A stretch of 64,000 nucleotides of DNA from Globomyces pollinis-pini (Eukaryota; Chytridiomycota; Chytridiomycetes; Rhizophydiales; Globomycetaceae): NCBI GenBank assembly GCA_025399215.1, contig MU621091.1, forward strand, positions 124,001 to 188,000, given 5' to 3'. A model generated the notes under the pieces. The model searched no databases. It was not told the DNA's origin and saw only the letters and a program-made list of their open reading frames with translations. Positions 33,802 to 43,587 of the stretch are shown in pieces. Both the position numbers and the translations under genes were made by a program. Position 1 is the stretch's first letter. The number at the start of each line of letters is the position of its first letter.

Positions 33802-36800
33802 ACGGTCCATCTTCTTCTTCATCACTCGATTCTTCTTTTGGTTCTACCTCTAAACTCTTGGAGTAAAGTTCATCTTCACTCATCAAACATAACTTTTCTG
33901 GATCTCCTAATTTCTTTAGAAAATCTTGAATTTGTGGAACTGGAATTAAAGCGTATGGAGTCAATTGATATTTTTGAATTTCTTTGATTAAACTGTAAAC
34001 CTTTCGACGTTTGTCAAAATTAATGAAATGGGATTCGGGCAAGAAATCTGGATTTCCCAAGTCACAAAAAGTTAAATCAGTCAAGAATACACCTAGAAAT
34101 CAATAAAGGAATTTGGTTACCCAAAAATGGAATTGCAGGAGGTTCAAGTTGTTTTAAACCTGTATTTTAGTTACCTAAATGACTTACATTTTCTATAATT
34201 TGCATATTGGAATTTTGGACTAACGATTTCTTGCAATTCTTTGTAAGCTATTTTGATTGCATTAGGACACAAAAGCCATATACCTTCTCTTACTTTTGGG
34301 AATCGTTCTTCAAGATACTACATGTTTAGTCTTTCATATAAATTACACTCCAAGTTTTATGTAGCCTTCCAACAGGTCCCATGGATAGACCCGCAACAAT
34401 TGTAGTAACCGCAGTCAGATTGTTCAATTCTTTACAATGCTAACGTTATGTTTTTCCTGATTGATTACCATTGCAACGGTAATAAAATACTTAAGTACAT
34501 TGACTCTTGTTTTCAGAGCATCATTGTTGACGATGCAAGTGGAGGTCCAAAATGTAAACTAGCGAGAAGTTAATAATCACTTTCAATACCTCATTAGTGT
34601 GTCGGATCATTTTGGAAATATCCGAGTTTGCACTTCCTGGTAGATGACGTTTACAAACAGCAGGACGTGTATAGTTGGCAACTTCTTTTCGGTATCTGCT
34701 TTCCCATATCTGATCCAAACATTCGTACGGTTGTACTTTTCCATATAACTCAAACTCAATAAGTGTCAATTGTCGTGCAATTTCGAGTGGATCAATGTCC
34801 AAAAATGCTCTCCCATCACTCTGTAGTAATGTCAAAGGATCGGCTCCAAATCTAGCTGATGGCAAAATGGATCTTGGGAATGCTGTTTTTTCATAAATTA
34901 TAGTTGCTAATACTTTAGCATGGTCATGTTCGGATAGCTATCAATTAATATCAACAATCAGTAGCACCTTTTTTTCCAAGGTTTCAAGAATTTGTAATGC
35001 CATATTTTCGAAATCAAAAGTAACCTTTTTGCTAATAAAATCTCGAAACTTTAAAATCAAGTTCTCATTATCAACAAAGTCTTCTTCAAAATGATTTTGC
35101 ATCCAGTACAATAGTACATGACACACTCTAAAAAATCAGTTATTTTGTAGTTTGTACTTTAATCGAACTTGAACCACTTTTTTATCCATATAAATTTCAA
35201 ATTTTCGTTGATTTAAGCCAGAAGGAGGGGTAATATCGTATCTTTTGAACAGTTGATCCATTAATTCTACACTGGTTGTAAATGAATGATGCGTGAGAAT
35301 AAACGCTGGCATGAAATCCTCATCTATGATATACGTTATTGAGATCAATTTACCAGCAGATGCAATATGGCTTGTAAGTAACTCTACCAATTTTCCTAAT
35401 CTCCCTCCTTTTATTTTGTGAATCGTACCAGTTTCATCCATTACCACACCTTCATTTGTTTCCCTCAACATAACCAGATCGTCAATATTTAATTCTCGAA
35501 CTGCTTTTTTGTCCACTGATTGGGAATCTCCAAGCACTTGCGCTTCCCACATCTGAAACAACTGTTTAACTCTCTCATTAGCGAGACATTCTTTCTTCCA
35601 GTTTTCTTCCCGTCGTCGATCTTCCGTTCCAGTATGCCGAACAACTACTGCAGTCTCCTTGGAAATCATAACCAATCTTTTAACTGCTTTTACACATGGT
35701 AAACAGCTCTTGATCATTTCCAAAGAAGCATTTGGTGGTGGCAAAGGAGCAGAAGCAACTTTACCTCGAACCATTACAATTTTTGCAGTGGATCTCACGT
35801 CTTCTAATGCTTGTCTAAATAGAGGCTTAATCGGTGTTGGAAATTTAGTTATTTGTAACTTTATATCAGAACTTTCCAATCGTTTAATGTCATTTTCATC
35901 AAATGTCAAATCATCTGAAAATTCTTTCAATAATTCAAATCCCAAAATTTCTTCGATAATTGTATCTGATCTCGCATTAACGATAGATGTTGCTTGTATA
36001 AATTCTTCAGCTAAATGTTGCTCGTGATACATCTTCAAATCACTGACGGATGCTACAAATTGTTTTAATAGAGAATCCAAGGTTTCAAAGAATTGAGCAT
36101 CTGCTAACTTTTCCTCATTTCCAAGCATATCCACACTAGATTGTCGAGATCCCATATCATATTTTTTGGACATCTCTTCAATCAACTTTAAATCATTTTG
36201 TCTCTTGTATTCACTATAACTTAAACCACCTTTTGCTGTAATATCCCTTTCTGAGGCAACCATTTTAGTTTTCTCTGCAGGTGCTTCTACAACTGACTCT
36301 TCAAAGGGTACAAACTAATGTTTCAACAACTTATGAATCATACCGAAACTTCGAATTTTTTATCTAACATAGGAAATGTTCCTAACGTGTTGGCTAGTAA
36401 TACCAATTCCCGGGATGATGATGCTAAGCTTGCAGCCTCTTTTATCATGTCCGTGACCGCATCTGGAGGTGGCCAGACACCAATTGCCATTCTTGTAGAT
36501 ATCATCAATTGTTTTGGAAAATCGGTAATGATAATTTTACTCCACTCTTTAATCTTCTTTTTGACTGAAGTGTCAAATATACTATTTGTAGAGGATTTCT
36601 CACTTTGTTCTATTGCTCGAACAATCTCTGCAGCACAATGATTGGCTTTAGCAGAAATGGCAATATAATGATGTTTTATGTTACGATTAGCTGCCATAAC
36701 AAGCTGCACTACACATTGAAATACTTCCAACCATAATCCATCTAATTCAGTTCCATAATCTGGCATTTGTTCCGCTAATGCCATTATAGCATCCGAATTA

Positions 36801-38465
36801 CTTCCAATGATTCCCTATTGTTTTTAGTTTTGATTAAAATACTTCTAGATTTAATCCTTGTCTGAAACCAAGGTTGGATCTTCTCGCTTTCGCCATTCGT
36901 GATAAAGAGTTTCCAGTATTGGAATTGGACGCTGTCACAACCGATGATGTCTTTAAATTTGAACTATCATTTTCTGGAATTCCATTTGTCAAAAGTTTAT
37001 TTATATCAGCTACGATATCATTGTCTTCGGTTGTAAAAAAGATGAATTTTTCTTGAATCATACTGGAACGACGTAATTGTGGAGCGGATGCAGCACCATT
37101 GATAGTACTTGCTAATGTAGCTGACAACTCTTTTCGATGTGGAAGAGCTTCAATTCCTTTTCCAAACCAAGCATTTTTCTCTACTGCTATCTTTTTCATG
37201 TAAAGAATTCCTTTTGGTAACCAATATTCAACATCATCATCTACTTTAGCTTTTTTTTGAAGAAGTAATTCTACAGAGCGTTTTCTTCTGGACCATGCAG
37301 CAATCATTAATGCTGATCTACCATTTCCTGGTCCACATCTAATATCCAAATCACATTTTTGTTCAAGAAGATAATCAGTTAAAGTATTATGACCATTATA
37401 AACAGAAGCCATCAAAGGGGTCATTTGACCTGGTGGACTTGGTATGCCTTGTTCTTGAAAACTAAGAACTGCTCCTTCTAATGATCCATTATTCTGATGA
37501 AGTATTTTAACAATTTTTGTATGTCCACCAAGTGCTGCCCAAACCATGGCTGTGTTTCCATTATCGTCGAATTCATCCACTTTACAACCCTTGGACATCA
37601 ACTCTTTGACCAGATTGAGGTGTCCACGTAGACTGGCCTTCATCAATAAAGTGACACCTGCATCATCAGCATAATCAACTGTTTCTGGCTTTAACACCGA
37701 CATTAAAGGTTTCTCAAAACCTAGATATGCAGCATCAGCTAATGTCAACACTTTCATTTCCAAAGAAGATCGAATAATATCTACATCTTCCATTACCAAT
37801 TGTTCCGCTACTTTAGTGGTTTTCCCGGTAATAAACGGACCCAATAATGCTTGATATGCCATTGTAGGATTTGTTGCTGCAGTAGGTCTTAATTCAATAT
37901 TCATTGACCTTCGACGATATTTCTCATGTGCTGGTTGTTCTTTCATATCTGATTTCAACGCTCCACATTGAGTTAACGTCTTTGCAACTTTTGTAAATCC
38001 CATTATTTGAGCAATTTGTAATGGTGTAATATTACTTCGATTAGCAATGTTTGGATCTGCTCCTTTCAATAATAACAAGCATGTCATTACCTAAATTGTT
38101 AATTCAAATAAATACGTGATCATTCTGAGAAGCTGTTAAATGTAAAGGCATGTTTCCATTTGTATCAATTGGACTGTTTACGGATAGATTGACATTATCA
38201 TTAAATACTCGACAAAAGTTTCTTGCACCTTCAATATTTAAATCTTTACAATAATCAAATAGTTTTCTAGCTTTCTTTTCATCTATTTCTGATATACTTG
38301 TTTTCTTTGATTTTCCATTATCAACCTCAACTGGAGTTGTTAAAAAACTTAATGATTGATTTGGTTTAGATACGCTTTTAATCAATATTTTTGATTATAT
38401 TACCCATCTTTTAGTTTTTGTTTAGAAAATGCTGCAGTGACAGAACCCCATTTAAGAGCATCCAT
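33800..38465 (-). CDS. Ankyrin-repeat Ras guanine nucleotide exchange factor
   Basis: The largest gene in the window, about 1400 residues. The start (MDALKWGSVTAAFSK, ATG 38463-38465) is joined by a 29-nt intron to VSKPNQSLSF. Ankyrin repeats cover about 36900-38300 (NGNMPLHLTASQNDH, KGADPNIANRSNITPLQIA, DDAGVTLLMKASLRGHLNLV, GNTAMVWAALGGHTKIV, GRSALMIAAWSRR). A long helical region follows (GTELDGLWLEVFQCVVQL), then a RasGEF-N module (KGGRLGKLVELLTSH, FMPAFILTHHSFTT, VCHVLLYWMQNHF). The CDC25-type catalytic domain has FLDIDPLEIARQLTLIEF, LNNLTAVTTIVAGL, and at the end FINFDKRRKVYSLIKEIQKYQ. It ends in an acidic tail (EESSDEEEDGP). It should activate a Ras-family GTPase; the ankyrins may target it. 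Confidence 0.88.
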
Positions 38466-38611
38466 TTTAGAAGTACAAAATCGCGTGAAAAAGTTAATTG
38501 AGCTTATTGTAAAATTTTATATTAATATGATCAATTATGATGACTTTTGTGATGCTACCACACCAATCAGATTCCATTCCTTTACAATTGACGCTATACA
38601 TGAGGAGTCAT

Positions 38612-39729
38612 TTATTTACATTTCCAAAGCCTTAACTTTCCATCATCACCAGATGATACTAATACTGTTCCTGTAATATTCCATTCCACCCTCCATACTT
38701 CAGATTCATGATCTGGTAAATCTGCAACTAGTTCGACATTAAAGATATTGCGCTATCAAGTTAGTGAAGTGGAAAGAGTTACATTTGAATTGGAGCTTGA
38801 AGGTTTTGGAGTCAATTGAAATATTCTAACATGTCCATCACTGCATGCCGTAGCAATAAGTTGATAGCTTCTATTGTTTTTTAGAACCCAAGAAACATAC
38901 CTTCCACAACTTGGTGCCCAAGCTACATCTCTAACAATACCTGTATGACCACCCAATGATTCATATGCACTCCAATTATTTTGAGCATCCACTCGAAAGA
39001 TTTTCACGTTGTTTTCCTTACCACAACCAATAGCTAACATTTGTGGTTGAAATCTGGAGGGACACCAAGATAAACAAAATCGAGCTTCGGATTCTTTTGA
39101 TCCACCAGAGACAATTTCAAAATCATCCTAGTTCTATAAATTCATCATAAATTACTGTTAATGTCCAATTTGATGTATTTGAAGGATCCATCGCTTCATA
39201 AATTCGTAACACTCCATCTGCAGCACAGCATGCCTGTAGATTTTAAAAGTTGAAGTTTCATACCAGTTTTAGGCCCAAATGGTTAGGTGCGAAACTCACA
39301 TCTTGGACTGTCGCTTTTGCTGCTGGTAATCGTACTTTTTCTGACCATCGTTTCCCACTATTTTTAACCTCTTAATATTAATGAATGGTTATATAAATAC
39401 CTCCTTCTTGCTCTTCCCATATTTTGATGGTGCGATCAAATGAACAAGAACAGATGACTTGCCCAAATTCTGGATGTGCGAAAGATGCCTTTAACACAGC
39501 ACTATCATGGCCCTATCTATTAAAAATATACGAAGGTCTACTCGCCAAGTGTCATTAATTGACCATTCATTATCTAAAAAATCCCATACTTTGATTTGAT
39601 GATCAGATGAACATGTCTAGAAGATGAATTGATATGATGTGATACCACTAGTCTAGTCCCGTAATGATCATATGAAATATCGTGAATAATATCATTATGG
39701 GCAGCTGGAAATTCTGAGATGGTTTCCAT
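38612..39729 (-). CDS. SEH1: SEH1 WD40 nucleoporin / SEACAT subunit
   Basis: WD40 propeller matching SEH1. The N-terminus ([20 protein letters not shown]) runs into YDHYGTRLV, joined across a 29-nt intron to [12 protein letters not shown]. Later blocks include [48 protein letters not shown] (split here), [20 protein letters not shown] and the ending [12 protein letters not shown]. The [25 protein letters not shown] terminus is diagnostic. SEH1 is shared by the Y-complex of the nuclear pore and the SEA/GATOR complex that regulates TORC1. The protein stops soon after the last blade, as in shorter fungal versions. Six or so introns, some poorly bounded around 39120-39540. Confidence 0.9.
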
Positions 39730-39896
39730 GAAAAAAGTAAAACAAAGAACACTCTGTTAGAACAGTGAATGGAGTATATTAACAGTAGATTGCCTTGAAT
39801 CTCTGCATGGAAATTGCTATTAAAAGTGGTTCGTTAATACTGTCAATTAACTGCAGTATCACTAATTGATTGGTCCGTTGTTTCTTAAAAAGACTC

Positions 39897-40454
39897 TTAT
39901 TTCTGAAGATAGTAATCAAAAGTAATTCCTCGGTTAACCCAGAATCCTTTTCCATACGTTATACAAAGCTCTTGGTTTTTCTTGATTGGTAATTTGGACC
40001 ATACTCCCATTGAAACAATTCCCTTTGCGTTTCGATATAGTTTAAATTCAACGTTTGGTTGTTTGCAAACTCCTCGAAAGTCATTAATAAATCGACCTTC
40101 GTTTCCCTTTAATTCGGCATCAATTGAAAACTCTTTATCAAAATGAAGAATATAATCACTGGTTATAGAAGCATTTTCATCATCTGTTATGACACCACGA
40201 TAGTCAAGAATATGAGATTTCGGTGGAATGTTTTTCAATGCAAATAAACCAAATGCTGGATATGCTGGATGTTTTGAGTCTGTTATTTGTTGTATACGCA
40301 CACCTTTACATATACCAGTTACTTGTTCATCTACTACTTCAATTTCTTTTGACAAATCAAGGTCAGAGTTACAATAAAATCCAGGCATCTTCGTATCCCA
40401 TACATTTAAATTGATAAATTCCACTTCGTTTGGCCAATTTTTCGGTTTGGTCAT
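39897..40454 (-). CDS. Small SET-domain protein
   Basis: Intron-free 185-residue protein that is little more than a SET domain: FGLFALKNIPPKSHILDYRG, a DYILHFD block, GNEGRFINDFRG (replacing the usual NHxC motif with a GRFINDFRG/PNVEF version), and ELCITYGKGFW in place of the post-SET tyrosine motif. There is no pre-SET or post-SET zinc cluster. Similar compact SET proteins with NEGRFINDYRG occur in fungi and protists; their substrates are mostly unknown. Lysine methyltransferase activity is therefore an inference from the retained EL-x-x-x-YG and GRFIND elements. Confidence 0.8.
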   Translation of the reverse strand: MTKPKNWPNEVEFINLNVWDTKMPGFYCNSDLDLSKEIEVVDEQVTGICKGVRIQQITDSKHPAYPAFGLFALKNIPPKSHILDYRGVITDDENASITSDYILHFDKEFSIDAELKGNEGRFINDFRGVCKQPNVEFKLYRNAKGIVSMGVWSKLPIKKNQELCITYGKGFWVNRGITFDYYLQK

Positions 40455-40732
40455 TCAGAACTCAAAAATAAAAAAAAATAAAACACAGACTAGCCTATGA
40501 AAACTAAAATGCTGAAATAGAATCATCTTACAGATGCTCTTACAATAATAGAAAATGCAGATGCATGTTCTGAATGTGAATGTTGAGACACGTTTGTAAA
40601 GGGATTTGAAATTATATGATTAAGAAAGGACAGTCATATTGCATATTGAGACAAATTTACCAAAAGGTAATCCATTTTAAAGTAAGTATTTAAAGCACAA
40701 TACATCATCTAATGAATTTTTTTATAAAAGCT

Positions 40733-42226
40733 TTAAATCTCTAGGCCAACCAGTCTTGAAGAAGGGTGAAATTTGCTACTGCGCTGGAGTTTATCTGCCG
40801 AGAATAAATTATTTTGCTCAATTCTATCCGCTGCATCTTTTTTGGATTTAATCACTTCCGAGAGTCTCTTCAAAGGATTTGCGAGTAATTCACACTGTGT
40901 CTTTAATAAATCCCGTTCTCGTGTCGTAAACTATTTGTTAAATAGGATATTTGTTTACTCCTCTAGTGTAAGCGCTTTTTGATAATGTCAGCTTATGAGT
41001 ATGGTGTGTATGCTCATAACGATATTCGACCTCCCATTGGGTTCTTTCTGATTGGGTACCCTATAGTTACAATCAATACTGATAAATCAAATACCACTGT
41101 TTTATGGAATGTAAACCAAACTGAGACAGTAGCTTTAGGAATAGGATTTTCCATCGTAGGTTTGCAGAATATAGTCTGATAGGTCAATGTTCGAGTTTCC
41201 TTGTTATAATCTCGTAACAATGTATGGAAATTCCATGATCCTTTTAAACAGTCAATGTTTCACTGGATTACCATCGACTTTTAATCGTGCATCCACATAT
41301 TTTCTTTTAATGAATGTTTTTGGTGTTCGATACACGCTTCCAGTCTCAAATTCCGTTGATATCAAACCTGGGGTGACAATTCTGTACTTTAATTGTTCTG
41401 ATTCTGATACGCTCTCAACCACAGCTTGATTTGATGGCACACTCTCAACTGCAGCTTCATTTGATGGGACACTCTCGACCGCAGCTTGATTTGATGGTAC
41501 ACTCTCAATCACATCTTGATTAGAAATCTCTTCGATGATCTGATTCGCGTCTGTATTGATAATAGATGTTTCCTGTGCGATATCCTCTTGGGTTTCGAGT
41601 GGGACGACGTTGGTTGGGACAACATTTTCAGTTAGATCCTGTTTTTGCTTTCCCTCAACAGGTTCCTGTTCATTTGTGCTGCTAATTGAATCACGATTTG
41701 CATTTTGTTCACTTTGATAGATTAATAAATCATCTTTGTTAACAATTCCCTCATTTAAATAATTCACTTGCCAAAACTGTAGAATAATGGATAAGATTGC
41801 TTGTGTTTCGGATTCCAAATCTTCTACTTCACTAGTATCCTGAACAATTAAATGAATTATAAATTACCATCTGTACTGCGTATACGAAAAGTGAGAAATT
41901 CGTGACGTCAGTAATTGACCAACTGACTTCACTTACAAAGCATGACTCCATCATAGCTGGGGGCTTTTTAAAACTTAAATGGACTGATTCATGCGTAACT
42001 GCTATTAGAACATTGTCCTTCCCCAAAACACACGTCCAGTAACTTATCACACCTAATCAGAATCTATGAGTATAAAGTGATTTGCATATGTAATAATAAT
42101 TGAGGAAAGATATTGAAAATATTTATACCCAGTCCGTAAGAATATTGTATTCCTACGTAAAGTTGTCCCTTGACAATTCTACCCAAGAGGTTTAAGCAAC
42201 ACGTAAAATCCATCAGAGTATTTCAT
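40733..42226 (-). CDS. Unknown protein with acidic VPSN repeats
   Basis: I built this gene from at least six exons, about 420 residues. It starts MKYSDGFY (ATG 42224-42226), joined to GQLYVGIQYSYGLG and then VISYWTCVLGKDNVL, giving a beta-rich N-terminal domain with SFKKPPAMMESCFVSEVSW. An acidic, low-complexity middle contains three near-identical repeats of VESVPSNQAA. A C-terminal helical part has TTRERDLLKTQCELLANP and ends SSRLVGLEI. A beta-rich head plus long helices is the shape seen in XRCC4/SAS-6-type proteins, but no sequence motif confirms this. It may simply be a lineage-specific protein. Divergent from the Hv1-like gene, 144 bp between starts. Confidence 0.55.
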
Positions 42227-42370
42227 AATAATGGATTACAACTGTTTTACCTTGTTGGCTCTATCAAGAACTCTCAATCAAATCATAGCACCCAAAAATT
42301 AAAACACCGTCACCCTCAACACCCAAATTCACAAACGCCATCAAAGTATAAAAGACGCGAAGATAAGACT

Positions 42371-43045
42371 ATGAATAGTTATATAAACAAAATGGGATAT
42401 GAAGAAGAAGTATGGATGGACTATAATGAAGATGGAATTGAACCCGTATCAAAGAGTCCTACTGTCATCAAAATTGCAAATATTATTGAATCACCAACAT
42501 ATGAAAAATCCATCATTCTTCTATTGATTTTTGATGTTATTTTTGTTATGGGAGAAATCTTGATTGAATTCATTCATTTGGGTGAAAAAAAGTGTCCAGA
42601 TCTATTGGAACCAACATTCTTATCCCCTGAAGATAATCTTCCCAAAAAGAAACCAAAGGGTACCTTGTACAACATTGAAAAGTTCTGTTATGTTGCATCT
42701 GTAACCATCCTAGTGATTTTCGTAATTGAAAATCTGGTAAAGATGGCTGTATTTGGTCCAAAGTATTATTCAAAATTGAAGAATGCACTTGATTTCGCTT
42801 TGATTCTTACTTCACTTGCCATAAGTTTGTTCCTTCATGGAATATCAGAATCATTAGTTGCTCTATTGGTAATTCTACGATTTTGGAGAGTCATTCATGT
42901 GATTAAATCTGGAAAGAAATTATTGGGTAAGAAGGAGATGAAGAATTTAGAGGCTAAAGAACTTGAATGGGAATCTCAATTAGAAATTTATCGAAGTCAA
43001 ATTCACCATCTGACTTTAAGACTCAGTAGATATGAGAAAGTTTAA
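42371..43045 (+). CDS. Voltage-gated proton channel-like voltage-sensor protein (Hv1 family)
   Basis: Single-exon 224-residue protein with four transmembrane segments and a C-terminal coiled coil, the Hv1/VSOP layout. S1 carries the selectivity-type Asp in LLIFDVIFVMGEIL (D55). S2 has E120 and K124 (FVIENLVKM), S3 has D141 (ALDFALILTSL). S4 is LLVILRFWRVIHVIKSG: R170 and R173 occupy the first two sensor positions, but the third, usually Arg (or Lys in known fungal Hv proteins), is His176. The coiled coil (about 186-222) would support dimerisation. In phagocytes or zoospores Hv1 extrudes protons; here the role is an inference. The start is the ATG at 42371; an open stretch upstream lacks an ATG. 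Confidence 0.85.
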   Translation: MNSYINKMGYEEEVWMDYNEDGIEPVSKSPTVIKIANIIESPTYEKSIILLLIFDVIFVMGEILIEFIHLGEKKCPDLLEPTFLSPEDNLPKKKPKGTLYNIEKFCYVASVTILVIFVIENLVKMAVFGPKYYSKLKNALDFALILTSLAISLFLHGISESLVALLVILRFWRVIHVIKSGKKLLGKKEMKNLEAKELEWESQLEIYRSQIHHLTLRLSRYEKV

Positions 43046-43182
43046 AACCTTTAATTCTTACCATTTTTATCATGTACCTTTTGCAATAAATACTCCCTTT
43101 ACATTATCTTGTTGCTTTCTTGATCCAAAATATCTAGATTCTCTTTTCATTGACATCGTAAAAATTTTCCAACTGAAAATTA

Positions 43183-43526
43183 ATGGATTTCAATCACCTC
43201 AGCGTTGAAAACAGAGAAAGACTAGCAATGGTGGAACAGATGAAAACCGTAAGGAATAGTATACAAAATCTAATTAGGTAGACGTTTTGGTTAATGGGTC
43301 TTCAAGAGGACACTGTTCGAGAATGCTTTATGACTTGTGTTAACGATTTGACCACCAAAACTTTATCAACTCCTGAAGTATAATTCATATAATATTAATA
43401 CTGTAGAAAAATTGCTCTACAAAATGTGCAGAAAAGTTTATGGGATTCTTGGATAGAGCTCAATTCAAAATGAAAGTCCATCAAATAAAGGAACGTGCAC
43501 AAATGGAGTTGGATAATCAGTCATAA
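43183..43526 (+). CDS. TIM9: TIM9-like small Tim chaperone of the mitochondrial intermembrane space
   Basis: Three short exons (introns 43249-43281 and 43378-43406) encode 93 residues. The twin Cx3C motif is complete: CFMTC and, across the second intron, CSTKC. The surrounding sequence CVNDLTTKTLSTPEKNC..CAEKFM matches Tim9 more closely than Tim10, Tim8 or Tim13. Small Tims escort hydrophobic carrier precursors across the intermembrane space as Tim9-Tim10 hexamers. The first intron is best closed at a second AG (GGTAG) because the earlier AG leaves an in-frame stop. The gene is too finely split to appear as one ORF. It is convergent with CWC22 (61 bp). Confidence 0.85.
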
Positions 43527-43587
43527 AAGAGAAAATGTTGGGATTTATTTCATGTCTTTTTAATATATTAATAAAAAAACTGCTAGC

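Noticed and set aside
40979..41179. 66-residue plus-strand ORF (MSAYEYGVYAHNDIRPP)
   Set aside because: Lies antisense to a minus-strand exon whose frame is continuous across two good introns; the plus frame has no such support.
42170..42370. In-frame upstream extension of the Hv1-like gene
   Set aside because: No ATG in the extension until 42371, and the added sequence overlaps the first exons of the opposite-strand gene.
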